38,289 nt of DNA. It comes from Candidatus Goldiibacteriota bacterium (GTDB lineage Bacteria; Oederibacteriota; PGYV01; DSYL01). Positions 25,856 to 33,917 of the stretch are shown one piece after another (positions within the stretch are counted from its first letter, which is position 1; each line of letters starts with the position of its first letter). The notes beneath the pieces were generated by a model. The model ran no database searches, had not been told where the DNA came from, and was given only the letters and a program-made list of their open reading frames with translations. A program made the translations under genes and the position numbers. Location: positions 1-38,289 of the forward strand of contig JAGNJD010000022.1 of NCBI GenBank assembly GCA_018000835.1, in the 5' to 3' direction.

Positions 25856-25910
25856 CATTAAATGTTCTTTACCAAACATCTTTGCAAAATGTTCTCACCG
25901 GACATCTTTA
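25856..25910 (-). repeat. Two imperfect 26-27 bp tandem repeats
   Basis: Read on the minus strand, GATGTCCGGTGA-GAACATTT and GATGTTTGGTAAAGAACATTT are adjacent copies, each with a small dyad (ATGTT/AACAT). A more decayed third unit may follow toward 25830. The first copy runs into the last codons of the RadC-family gene. The tract at 1-51 looks related. Confidence 0.5.
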
Positions 25911-26630
25911 TATAGTTTCATATACCATTTTATATTCTAATGATAGATTTTCAATTAAACCATTTTCATAAAAACTGAAATATCCTTCGTTGCCTACGAT
26001 AATATGATCTAAAACCATCAAATCCATTTCCCTTCCTGCAAAGTATAATTTCTTCGTTATCTTTTTATCGTTTTCTGATGGGCTTGGGACTCCGCTTGGA
26101 TGATTATGTATTAAAATTACGCTCAATGCTCCTATCGATATGGCTTCCTTTATTATTTCCCTGGGATAAACCAGTGACTGGGTTAACGTTCCTTCCCCTA
26201 TTTTCTCGTTCGTTATGATTCTGTTTTTTGCATCAAGAAAAATTGCAAAAACTGCCTCTTTATCTGCTTCATAACACTTGTTTTTAAAATATTCAACAAC
26301 GTCTTTCTGGTCCTGTATTACATATTTTTTATCAATAAATTTGTCTTCGTTATACGTATTTATAAATTCCTTTAACAACCTGAAAAAGACAGTCGTTTCC
26401 TTTCCAATGCCAATTATCCGATTTTTTTCAATTACGCTAAATACGTTTCTGAAATTGCCATTGCTTTTTTTATATATTTCTTTTGATTGTAATTTTACGT
26501 CCCTGCCTTTTATGACATAAGATAACAATAATTCTAATAATTCACATTTTGAAATTTTATTTTCAAGGAATCTTTTTTTTAGACGTGAAATATGACCACA
26601 ACCATAATGTTTTTTATTTAACTTTTGCAT
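25908..26630 (-). CDS. radC: RadC-family JAB/MPN+ domain protein
   Basis: A 240-residue RadC/YsgA-family protein. The N-terminal half resembles the helix-hairpin-helix part of RadC but is divergent. The C-terminal half has the metal-binding JAB motif HNHPSGVPSPSENDKKITK (about residue 176) with an upstream Glu region (SIGALSVILI). The old link to DNA repair is unproven and the biochemical role of the family is unclear. AGGGG precedes the ATG. It is separated from the next upstream gene's terminator by only 20 bases, so its own promoter must be very close to that terminator; I see no good match. Confidence 0.93.
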   Translation of the reverse strand: MQKLNKKHYGCGHISRLKKRFLENKISKCELLELLLSYVIKGRDVKLQSKEIYKKSNGNFRNVFSVIEKNRIIGIGKETTVFFRLLKEFINTYNEDKFIDKKYVIQDQKDVVEYFKNKCYEADKEAVFAIFLDAKNRIITNEKIGEGTLTQSLVYPREIIKEAISIGALSVILIHNHPSGVPSPSENDKKITKKLYFAGREMDLMVLDHIIVGNEGYFSFYENGLIENLSLEYKMVYETI

Positions 26631-26651
26631 TTTAACCCCTCTATATTTTTA

Positions 26652-26692
26652 AGAAAAAAAGTGGATGTGGATTAAATAATCCACACCCACTT
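26652..26692 (-). terminator. Strong intrinsic terminator
   Basis: A 15-bp stem with one mismatch (AAGTGG.TGTGGATT, 26659-26673, against 26678-26692), a 4-base loop, and seven U on the minus strand (26654-26660). It lies just downstream of the stop of the TPR gene at 26713 and ends that transcript. Confidence 0.85.
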
Positions 26693-26712
26693 TGTATTTT
26701 ACGTTTTAAATT

Positions 26713-27411
26713 TTAGAATAAAAATATGACTGCCAATGCTCCTGCAAATACTCCTGCAAGAATCAATGGATGAACGCCTATCTGCTCGCTTATTCTTGGT
26801 TCTTCTTTTGAGGGTGGCGTTCCACCAAGTTTTGCAAGAACGTTACGAACTCCGGGATTATCCGGATTTAATTCAAGTGATTTTTCATAAGCTGCTTTGG
26901 CATTTGCCATATCTCCCTTGTAATAATAGGCGGTTCCCATAAACTGATATGCCTGATATGTCGGCTGTATTTTAATGCTTGCCTGATAATACTTTATTGC
27001 ATCGTCATATCTTTTTGCATTTAGATATTTATTCCCGGCTACAAGGTATTCCTGTGCTTTGGAGCTCCCTGCCGCGGCACCGGTAGAACCACTAAGTTTT
27101 GTAACCATGTTTTTTGCAGCTGTATTTGATGGGTTTAATTTTAATGACTGCTGAAAATTTGAAAGCGCCTTATTTTTATCTCCTTTTGAATAATATGCAT
27201 AACCGAGATAATAATAAGCATTAGACGTCGGTTCCAATTTAATACTATAGTTTAAATATTGTATTGCTTTGTCGTAATCCTTTGCTTTCACGTAGTTTAT
27301 ACCTGCATTTAGATATTGCTGTGCTTTTGCATTTGCCCCAAACGAACTTAAAGTAAAAACAAAAATCACACAAACTAAAAGAACAAGAATCTTTGGAACT
27401 TTTGACTTCAT
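26713..27411 (-). CDS. Exported TPR protein with C-terminal membrane helix
   Basis: A 232-residue protein with a signal peptide (about 1-27, ending FGANA), two blocks of TPR units (about 30-105 and 118-195, with motifs YYYLGYAYYSKGDKNKAL and YQFMGTAYYYKGDMANA) joined by a Gly/Ala/Ser linker, and a C-terminal hydrophobic helix (about 213-232). The two blocks look like an internal duplication, each starting KAQ-YL-AG-Y--AK-YD-AI-Y. A protein-interaction scaffold on the outer side of the inner membrane is likely. It follows the repeat-rich gene by 42 bases and is closed by the terminator at 26652-26692. Confidence 0.85.
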   Translation of the reverse strand: MKSKVPKILVLLVCVIFVFTLSSFGANAKAQQYLNAGINYVKAKDYDKAIQYLNYSIKLEPTSNAYYYLGYAYYSKGDKNKALSNFQQSLKLNPSNTAAKNMVTKLSGSTGAAAGSSKAQEYLVAGNKYLNAKRYDDAIKYYQASIKIQPTYQAYQFMGTAYYYKGDMANAKAAYEKSLELNPDNPGVRNVLAKLGGTPPSKEEPRISEQIGVHPLILAGVFAGALAVIFLF

Positions 27412-27453
27412 AAATTCACACTCCTTTTTTTAATTTATATATATTAAATTATA

Positions 27454-28317
27454 TTACGGCATTGGCGGTAATGCTTCACCCGGCATTACGCTTAAATCGT
27501 CTGATGGTAGTGATGGTTCTATCAAATCGTTATCAGCGGGAAGCCCCAGTTCTTCCGGTAGTCCTGGTTCCATCCACATATCAGCAGGAAGTCCTGATTC
27601 TTCCGGTAGTCCTGGTTCCATCCACATATCAGCAGGAAGTCCTATATCTTCTACAATTGGTTCATTAATAACCGGTAATGCATCCTCTCCTGGTAAAACA
27701 GTTTCCAGCTCTCCTACCGACATTTCATCACCAGGGATTTCCATTTCAGGAAATTCCATGCCCATATCTAATGACATGCTTTCTGTGGTTTCTGCTTTTG
27801 CAGATACTTCAGGAGGTAATGCCTCAGAAATAACTTCTTCCGGTAAAATTTCTTCTATCGTTTTAGAAGTTTTCTTTGATTGCCCAATTTGAGTTTTTGT
27901 TTTTGATTTTTTCGATTTTGAACCTGATAATACAGTATCCTTATTGGATTTTTCAACGTACTTAGCAATTCTTATTTTTGGATATCTGCTTTCAGGAATC
28001 ATTTCACCACTATTACCTTCGTTTAACAACCAACTGTCTACTATTTTTACGGACGACATACGCTGGAATGACTGAACGACCTCAACCATTACTTTTCCAA
28101 ATTTCCCTTCAACCATAAATCTGTCTCCGGGTTTTACGCCATGGGCAGTTCCCATATCAATATAAGAAAATTCTTTATAATCAGGATCTGCAACTCCAAT
28201 AATTTTTGCTCCTATTTTAAAATCCGTTTTTTGTTGTGCTGCTTCAGAGTATAAATAAGTAGACGAAATAAAGAAAACTAAAAATGAGAACAACATAAAT
28301 TTTTTCATTTTTTTCAT
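27454..28317 (-). CDS. Exported protein with FlgT-C-like domain and Pro/Glu-rich repeats
   Basis: The ATG at 28315-28317 is chosen because GGAGG lies five bases ahead; an in-frame TTG at 28329 would place that ribosome site inside the gene. There is a signal peptide (to about residue 27), then a small beta domain (FSYIDMGTAHGVKPGDRFMV) that resembles the SH3-like C-terminal domain of FlgT and related envelope proteins. A basic Ser/Lys region follows, then a long acidic Pro/Met/Glu tail with a 16-residue repeat (GLPADMWMEPGLPEE.). The function is unknown. It has its own promoter and leads into the TPR gene, so the two may act together in the envelope. Confidence 0.8.
   Translation of the reverse strand: MKKMKKFMLFSFLVFFISSTYLYSEAAQQKTDFKIGAKIIGVADPDYKEFSYIDMGTAHGVKPGDRFMVEGKFGKVMVEVVQSFQRMSSVKIVDSWLLNEGNSGEMIPESRYPKIRIAKYVEKSNKDTVLSGSKSKKSKTKTQIGQSKKTSKTIEEILPEEVISEALPPEVSAKAETTESMSLDMGMEFPEMEIPGDEMSVGELETVLPGEDALPVINEPIVEDIGLPADMWMEPGLPEESGLPADMWMEPGLPEELGLPADNDLIEPSLPSDDLSVMPGEALPPMP
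27550..27645 (-). repeat. 48-bp tandem repeat in coding sequence
   Basis: Two 48-base units (27550-27597, 27598-27645) are almost identical and encode 16-residue blocks of the GLPADMWMEPGLPEE type; a partial third block (GLPADNDLIEP) is on the 27454 side. The units are in frame. Confidence 0.9.
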
Positions 28318-28357
28318 TAAGTCCTCCAAAAATACAATCTTTGTTAAACGTATTAAA

Positions 28358-28386
28358 AGTATATATTATAATCAAATTTTTGTCAA
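28358..28386 (-). promoter_or_regulatory. Putative promoter of the envelope-protein/TPR pair
   Basis: Minus strand: perfect TTGACA (28381-28386, overlapping the rdgB stop codon), 17 bases, TATACT (28358-28363). Leader of about 34 bases with GGAGG. Confidence 0.7.
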
Positions 28387-28994
28387 TATACTTTTTTTAC
28401 CAAATGTTTTTTTATGTAATTAAATGCTTCTAAAAATGCTTTTTTTCTATGTGAAATAGAGTTTTTTTCTTTCATGGACATTTCGGCATAAGTTTTGCCT
28501 TTTTCCGGAACATAAAACACAGGGTCATATCCAAAACCATTTTTACCTCTCGGTTCTAAAGTAACGTATCCATTTACTTCTCCGGTTATTATTTTTTCTT
28601 TTCCATCCGGAAATATTATGCAAACGGAAGTTTTAAATGCTGCTTTTCTTTTATTCCACGGGACGTCCCTTAAAATCCATAGTAATTTTTTATAATTATC
28701 TTCATAAGTGCAACCTGGTCCTGCAAATCTTGACGAGTATACGCCGGGAGCGTTTGCAAGAAATCTTACTTCCAATCCTGTATCATCTGACAAAATAACG
28801 GCATTTTTTATTTTTTTTCTTACCGCCCTTGCTTTTATCCTTGCATTATCCGATATCGTTTCCCCTGTTTCATTAATCCGCTTTTTGAATCCGACGTCTT
28901 CCAGGGTATTAATTTTATAATTAGTGTTTTTTAATATACCTTTGATTTCTTTTATTTTATCTTTATTATTCGTAGCAAGAATAATGTCAACCAT
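28383..28994 (-). CDS. rdgB: XTP/dITP pyrophosphatase (HAM1/RdgB family)
   Basis: House-cleaning enzyme that hydrolyses non-canonical purine nucleoside triphosphates (ITP, XTP) to monophosphates. The 203 residues fit the family. Motifs: LATNNKDKIKEI at the N-terminus, SDDTGLEV (about 69), GPGCTYEDNY, GFGYDPVF (about 153) and a final SHRKKA. The start overlaps the rph stop as TAATG, a common rph-rdgB pairing. It is the last gene of the long operon. Confidence 0.97.
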   Translation of the reverse strand: MVDIILATNNKDKIKEIKGILKNTNYKINTLEDVGFKKRINETGETISDNARIKARAVRKKIKNAVILSDDTGLEVRFLANAPGVYSSRFAGPGCTYEDNYKKLLWILRDVPWNKRKAAFKTSVCIIFPDGKEKIITGEVNGYVTLEPRGKNGFGYDPVFYVPEKGKTYAEMSMKEKNSISHRKKAFLEAFNYIKKHLVKKVY

Positions 28995-29710
28995 TATAAG
29001 CCCAACGAGTTCTTTTGAATTTTTATTAATTCATTTATGCCTTTTTTTGCCAATGACAGCATTTTTAACAATCTTTCGTGGTCAAAAGTTTTCTTTTCCG
29101 CCGTTGACTGGATTTCAACGTATTTATCCGCATCCGTCATAACTACGTTCATGTCTACGTCCGCGGAAGAATCTTCATTAAAATTTAGATCAAGCAGTTC
29201 TATGTCATTTATTATTCCTACTGAAACGGCTGCAATAAATCCTTTTATTACGTTTTCGTTTATTTCCCCGTTTTTTAAAAGTTTCTGAACTGCATCATAC
29301 ATGGCAACAAAACTACCGGTAATGGCAGCGGTTCTCGTCCCGCCATCTGCCTGAATAACGTCTGTATCAATTATTATCGTCCTTTCTCCAAGTTTAGACA
29401 TGTCAACAACGCTTCTTAAAGACCTTCCAATTAATCTCTGTATTTCCTGTGCTCTTCCGTTTATTTTTCCCCTTGCAGAATCCCTGACAGTTCTTGTTGC
29501 CGTTGAACGTGGTAACATGGAATACTCAGCAGTAATCCAGCCATGGTCTTTTCCTTTTAAAAAAGGCGGAACTTCATCCAGAACGCTTGCATTACATAAA
29601 ACTTTTGTTTCTCCAAATTCAATTAATACTGAACCCTCAGCAAATTTTGTAAAATTCCTAATAATTTTTACATCTCTTAATTCGTCCGGTTTTCTTCCAT
29701 CGCTCCTCAT
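28994..29710 (-). CDS. rph: Ribonuclease PH
   Basis: Phosphorolytic 3'-5' exoribonuclease that trims tRNA precursors. The ATG at 29708-29710 is chosen: AAGGTG lies six bases ahead and it gives the canonical [12 protein letters not shown] start. A GTG three codons upstream overlaps that ribosome site. The 238 residues match the family. Motifs: [41 protein letters not shown] and the phosphate-binding [10 protein letters not shown]. It is followed by rdgB with a one-base overlap and preceded by queD. Confidence 0.97.
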   Translation of the reverse strand: MRSDGRKPDELRDVKIIRNFTKFAEGSVLIEFGETKVLCNASVLDEVPPFLKGKDHGWITAEYSMLPRSTATRTVRDSARGKINGRAQEIQRLIGRSLRSVVDMSKLGERTIIIDTDVIQADGGTRTAAITGSFVAMYDAVQKLLKNGEINENVIKGFIAAVSVGIINDIELLDLNFNEDSSADVDMNVVMTDADKYVEIQSTAEKKTFDHERLLKMLSLAKKGINELIKIQKNSLGL

Positions 29711-29723
29711 ATCATTCACCTTT

Positions 29724-30089
29724 TTATTCAGAATAAACTACCATTGAATTTTCCGTCTCATAAATGCAAACGTTTTTAACTGCCGGATATTTTATCATTT
29801 TTTTCATTGATTTAAAAACGTATTTCGCAATGTTTTCAGCAGAAGGATTGTTTTTCTTGAAAAATGCTACGTCTTCGTTTAAATATTTATGGTCAATTTC
29901 ATCAAGGACTTTTTTCAACGTTTCTTTTAAAAAAACGAAATCAGCGACAAGTCCGTTTTTATCGGTATTTTTTGAAGCAAAAGTAACAAGGACAACGTAA
30001 TTATGGCCGTGTAAATGCTCACATTTACCTTTATAATTTCTTAAATTATGTGCAGCAGAAAAGCTGTCCTTTATTTTTAATTCATACAT
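29724..30089 (-). CDS. queD: 6-carboxytetrahydropterin synthase
   Basis: QueD converts 7,8-dihydroneopterin triphosphate to 6-carboxytetrahydropterin in queuosine (preQ0) synthesis. The 121 residues fit. Zinc ligands are the His of SAAHNL and the two of HLHGH; the catalytic Cys is in CEHLHGHNY (about 23), and the pterin-binding Glu is in YETENSM near the C-terminus. No other queuosine gene is in view. It lies inside the housekeeping operon, 11 bases after murI. Confidence 0.95.
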   Translation of the reverse strand: MYELKIKDSFSAAHNLRNYKGKCEHLHGHNYVVLVTFASKNTDKNGLVADFVFLKETLKKVLDEIDHKYLNEDVAFFKKNNPSAENIAKYVFKSMKKMIKYPAVKNVCIYETENSMVVYSE

Positions 30090-30100
30090 TATTTTTCCTT

Positions 30101-30895
30101 TTATAAAAATACCTTTCCGGCATTTATGTCAGTCCTGTCTAAAAACATTCCTGCAATTTTGTTAAATTGTTCCGGGGTATCAGTTACATAAAATGCCGTT
30201 TTCCTGCTGTTGTTACGCGCAGCCATTATATTTTTATCTTTTAATATCGTTCCTATGGTTTTTGATACTTCAATAGCCGAATCAATTATTTTTACTCCCG
30301 GCATTATTTTTTTTATTGCATTTTTTAATAAGGGGTAATGGGTGCAACCGAGAAGTAAAGTATCTATTTTTTTGTCTGCAAAAAAAAACAGATATTTTTT
30401 TAAAATAATAACGGTTTCTTTTTCGTTTAACCAGCCCTCTTCCACGAGTGGAACCAGTAATGGAGTAGCATAAGAAAATACTTTTATTTTACCGTCATTT
30501 TTCTTTATTACTTCTTCGTATGCCCCGCTGTTTATTGTTGCTTTTGTCCCGATTATTCCTATCCTTTTGTTTTTCGTTGCATCTATTGCTGCACGCGCAC
30601 CGGCTTCAATGACGCCTATTATGTCAATTTTAAATTCTTTGCGTAATGTTTTTAATGCAAGTGCAGAAGATGTATTGCAGGCAACCACTATTATCTTTAC
30701 ATCTTTTTTTAATAAAAATGATACGTTTTCCCGTGAAAATCTTATTATTGTGTCTTTTGTTTTGGAGCCGTAAGGTGCCCTTGCAGTATCACCAAGATAA
30801 TATATTGCCTCATAAGGCAATTGTTTCATTATTTCCTTTGCAACCGTAAGCCCGCCTACGCCGGAATCAAAAACTCCTATTCCTTTATTATTCAT
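30101..30895 (-). CDS. murI: Glutamate racemase
   Basis: Cofactor-independent racemase that makes D-glutamate for peptidoglycan. The 264 residues match the family. The two catalytic cysteines are in VACNTSSA (about 73) and LGCTHYP (about 184); the N-terminal DSGVGGLT and the DTARAPYGSKT loop are also conserved. It starts three bases after the DUF362 gene ends. Confidence 0.97.
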   Translation of the reverse strand: MNNKGIGVFDSGVGGLTVAKEIMKQLPYEAIYYLGDTARAPYGSKTKDTIIRFSRENVSFLLKKDVKIIVVACNTSSALALKTLRKEFKIDIIGVIEAGARAAIDATKNKRIGIIGTKATINSGAYEEVIKKNDGKIKVFSYATPLLVPLVEEGWLNEKETVIILKKYLFFFADKKIDTLLLGCTHYPLLKNAIKKIMPGVKIIDSAIEVSKTIGTILKDKNIMAARNNSRKTAFYVTDTPEQFNKIAGMFLDRTDINAGKVFL

Positions 30896-30898
30896 CCG

Positions 30899-32023
30899 TT
30901 ATTTTACCTCAATTAATTCGTAATCAATGTTCCCAATGCCTATTTCCTGACCATATTTAAGCTGCGTTTCCCAGTTAAGATTTGAATGTGCCATTTTGAA
31001 TTTATCCGTTTTCGCATAATCAAGGTTGTATCCCTTTTTATCCTTTACGTTTTCGTTTATGACGCTTACCGAATTTATCAATTCAACAGAAGCATGGTCA
31101 ATTGCAACGGGGTCAAAAGAAGCAAGAATTCCCACGTCGGGTACCAGATATCTGTCGGACGATGGTGTACAATCGCATTCAGGCGTAACGTTCATTAAAA
31201 AATTAAAAAAAACAATCTTGTCTTTTTTTGATTTCATTACTGCAAATGCATATTCTACCATCTTTTCATTCATTTTTTCAACGTCTGAATCCCAGAACGT
31301 ATCAATTGCATTATATCTGCATGCCGCAATGCATTTGCCACAACCGACGCATTTTGATTTGTCGTTAACTGCTTTTTTGTTTTCGATTCTTATCGCCTGA
31401 TAATTACACCATTTAACGCATTCCCCGCAACCAATGCAATATTTTGATTTAAACTTTGGCGTGCTTCCTGAATGCTGTTCCTGTTTTCCCGGTCTTGGAG
31501 CACATCCCATTCCTATGTTTTTTATTGCCCCACCCAGCGACGTAATCATATGTCCCTTACAATGACTTATGACCACCATCGTATTTGCCCAATAATAAGC
31601 CGATGCAACTTTTGCCTTTTTTATATGTTTCAAATTTATTTCCTCTTCCACGAAATCCATACCGGTTAATCCATCTGCAATTAATACGGGTGCATTAATG
31701 GTTGCATAGGAAAATCCATGTCTTAAAGCAAGATTTAAGTGTTTTACGGCATTATTTCTTTCGCCTACATAAAGGGTATTTGTGTCGGATATGAATGGCT
31801 GGCCACCGCATATTTTAATTCTGTCAATTATCGTCCTGTAAAAAATGGGGGGGATAAAAGAAACGTTTCCTTCTTCGCCAAAATGGCCTTTTACTGCCAC
31901 GATGTCATTTTCCTTTATTATTCCGCCTGCACCAACTCTGTCAAATAACTTAGTCAATCTTACCAATATGCTGTCGTCCAGATTTGCGGCACCAAATCTG
32001 GTCAGGAATACTTCTGATTTCAT
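30899..32023 (-). CDS. DUF362 protein with two 4Fe-4S clusters
   Basis: A 374-residue DUF362-family protein. The DUF362 region includes AVKGHFGEEGNVSFIPP, VISHCKGHMITSLGGAIKN and a late GILASFDPVAIDHAS; between them are two ferredoxin motifs, CIGCGECVKWC and CVGCGKCIAAC (about 195-235), each ready to bind a 4Fe-4S cluster. Members are cytoplasmic iron-sulfur proteins of mostly unknown function, thought to act in electron transfer or as cluster-dependent enzymes. The start overlaps the cimA stop (ATGA), so it is translated with the citramalate synthase gene. A redox partner role in this operon is only a guess. Confidence 0.93.
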   Translation of the reverse strand: MKSEVFLTRFGAANLDDSILVRLTKLFDRVGAGGIIKENDIVAVKGHFGEEGNVSFIPPIFYRTIIDRIKICGGQPFISDTNTLYVGERNNAVKHLNLALRHGFSYATINAPVLIADGLTGMDFVEEEINLKHIKKAKVASAYYWANTMVVISHCKGHMITSLGGAIKNIGMGCAPRPGKQEQHSGSTPKFKSKYCIGCGECVKWCNYQAIRIENKKAVNDKSKCVGCGKCIAACRYNAIDTFWDSDVEKMNEKMVEYAFAVMKSKKDKIVFFNFLMNVTPECDCTPSSDRYLVPDVGILASFDPVAIDHASVELINSVSVINENVKDKKGYNLDYAKTDKFKMAHSNLNWETQLKYGQEIGIGNIDYELIEVK

Positions 32024-33603
32024 TTATTTACCTTTTTTGTCTTTAATAGTTTATATTCTACACTATCAAGTAGTGCAAGCCAGCTTGCTTCTATTATGTT
32101 TTCTGATACGCCTACGGTAGTCCATAAATCATTATCGTCTGCGCTCTCAATAAGGACCCGGACTTTTGCTGCAGTTCCTTCCAGTCCGTCAATTACACGG
32201 ACTTTGAAATCAACGAGTCGCATGTCACTTATACCGGGGTAAAACTTTACTAATGCTTTACGCAATGCGTTGTCAAGTGCATTAACCGGGCCGTTTCCTT
32301 CCGCAGCCGTATGTTCAAACATGTTTTTTACCTTTATCTTTATGGTCGCTTCGGTAAATAATTCCCCGTCTCTTTCTTCATCTATAACCTTTAAACCTTT
32401 TAATTCAAAAAACGGATCGTATCTGGATAAGTTTTTCTTCAAAAATATAAATAAAGATGCATCTGCTGCTTCAAATTCATATCCTTCATTTTCCAGTTTT
32501 TTTATTTTTATTATTAAATCCCTTGTTATACTGTCATTTTTGGCAAGATTAAATCCCATTTCATTGGCTTTATGTATTAAAGAACTTGTCCCGGCCTGAT
32601 CCGTTATCAGTATTTTTCTTTCGTTACCTATGATTTCAGGATTTATGTGTTCGTATGCTTTTTGTTCTTTTAACATAGCATCTGCATGAATACCGGCTTT
32701 ATGAGCAAATGCGTTCTTACCTGTATATGGCTGATTGTCAGGCGGAATTACGTTTGCTATCTCATAAACGTAACGGGATAACTCAGTAATTTTGTTAAAC
32801 GATCTTTCGGGAATAGTAACATAATCCATTTTTAGACTTAAAGCCGGAATTACAGAAACGAGGTTTGCATTTCCACAGCGTTCTCCCAATCCATTGATTG
32901 TCCCCTGAACCATCGTAAAACCATTATTAACTGCAATTATTGAATTGGCAACGGCAAGATCGGCATCGTTATGAGTATGTATCCCAAGCGGTATTTTAAT
33001 GTTTTCAAATACCTCTCTGGTTATTTTATCCATTTCCTGCGGTAAGATTCCACCGTTTGTATCACATAAACATATAATATCAGAGCCGGCTTGTTCTGCA
33101 ACTTTTAAACATTCCATGGCATATTCCGGGTTGTCTTTATATCCGTCAAAAAAATGTTCTGCATCATATATAACCATCTTTTTGTTTTCTTTTAAATATT
33201 CAATTGATTCTCTTATAATTTCAAGATTTTCTTTGGGCGTAACGTGTAATACGTTTTTTACGTGCAACAACCATGATTTCCCGAATATTGTAACGACTTT
33301 TGTCCCTGCCTCCAGTAAGGAATTCAACACAGGGTCGTCTTTAATCCTGTTCTTTGCTCTTTTTGTTGAACCAAAAGCAGCTATTTTTACGTTTTTTAAT
33401 TTTAACTTTTTTACTTCCTTAAAATATTCAAAATCTTTCGTATTAATTCCCTTCATTGGCCATCCGCCTTCAACGTAATCAATACCTGTTTCGTCAAGTT
33501 TTTTCGTAATGAGCAACTTGTCTTCCAGAGAAAAATTAATGCCTGCACTCTGGGCACCGTCTCTTAACGTCGTATCATATATGTATATCTTTTTACCTGC
33601 CAT
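32020..33603 (-). CDS. cimA: (R)-citramalate synthase
   Basis: Condenses pyruvate and acetyl-CoA to citramalate, the first step of threonine-independent isoleucine synthesis. The 527 residues fit the Geobacter/Leptospira-type CimA rather than LeuA. Motifs: YDTTLRDGAQSAGINFS at the N-terminus, the metal site HTHNDADLAVANS, GTINGLGERCGNANL, and KAGIHADA; the C-terminal 120 residues are the LeuA-type regulatory dimer domain (HTAAEGNGPVNALDNALRKA), probably sensing isoleucine. It lies in the aspartate/threonine operon, which fits branched-chain supply. Confidence 0.95.
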   Translation of the reverse strand: MAGKKIYIYDTTLRDGAQSAGINFSLEDKLLITKKLDETGIDYVEGGWPMKGINTKDFEYFKEVKKLKLKNVKIAAFGSTKRAKNRIKDDPVLNSLLEAGTKVVTIFGKSWLLHVKNVLHVTPKENLEIIRESIEYLKENKKMVIYDAEHFFDGYKDNPEYAMECLKVAEQAGSDIICLCDTNGGILPQEMDKITREVFENIKIPLGIHTHNDADLAVANSIIAVNNGFTMVQGTINGLGERCGNANLVSVIPALSLKMDYVTIPERSFNKITELSRYVYEIANVIPPDNQPYTGKNAFAHKAGIHADAMLKEQKAYEHINPEIIGNERKILITDQAGTSSLIHKANEMGFNLAKNDSITRDLIIKIKKLENEGYEFEAADASLFIFLKKNLSRYDPFFELKGLKVIDEERDGELFTEATIKIKVKNMFEHTAAEGNGPVNALDNALRKALVKFYPGISDMRLVDFKVRVIDGLEGTAAKVRVLIESADDNDLWTTVGVSENIIEASWLALLDSVEYKLLKTKKVNK

Positions 33604-33626
33604 ATAAAATCACCACTTTCATATTT

Positions 33627-33794
33627 TCATTTAAGCGTAAATTTTAAAATTAAATAAAAAATGAATAATATTACGTAAATAACCGCTAATGCCTTTAAAT
33701 GCCATTTAAAGGAAAACTCTTCAACGATTTCTTTTTTTACCTGTTGTTTATCACTATTTTCGGTTTGTTGCTGGACTTTTAATTCTTCCGTCAT
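33627..33794 (-). CDS. 55-residue single-pass membrane protein
   Basis: A short gene read from the sequence: ATG at 33792-33794 to TGA at 33627-33629. The product starts MTEELKVQQQTENSDK, has a Lys/Glu-rich helix, and ends in one hydrophobic helix (about residues 33-52) followed by KFTLK. A ribosome site (GGAAGGTG) lies five to six bases before the ATG. It sits between lysC and cimA on the same strand, 23 bases before cimA, so it is probably expressed with them. No family is recognised; the orientation and role are unknown. Confidence 0.65.
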   Translation of the reverse strand: MTEELKVQQQTENSDKQQVKKEIVEEFSFKWHLKALAVIYVILFIFYLILKFTLK

Positions 33795-33827
33795 ATTGCA
33801 CCTTCCTTACAATGATTTATTATAACA

Positions 33828-33914
33828 AACATTTATTGGGACCCTCTCGGGCTAAAACCCGAGGCTCTCACAAACTGAAGTTTGGGGTTTTTTGAATGCT
33901 GTTCCAATAATGTT
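33828..33914 (-). mobile_element. Palindromic miniature element, short (deleted) copy
   Basis: About 87 bases between lysC and the 55-codon gene. Read on the minus strand it matches the ends of the 10571-10772 element (TTATTGGAACAGCATTCA, CCCCAAACTTCAGTTT, then GAGCCTCGGG and AGCCCGAGAGG), with the middle 127 bases missing at a TTT junction. The outer ends form an inverted repeat, AACATT(T)ATTGG(G/A)AC, 14-15 bases each side, so the whole element can fold on itself. It lies inside an operon, four bases from the lysC stop codon. Confidence 0.75.
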
Positions 33915-33917
33915 AAA

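Noticed and set aside
25830..25910. CRISPR-like spacing of short repeats
   Set aside because: Only two or three degenerate adjacent units without distinct spacers or cas genes.
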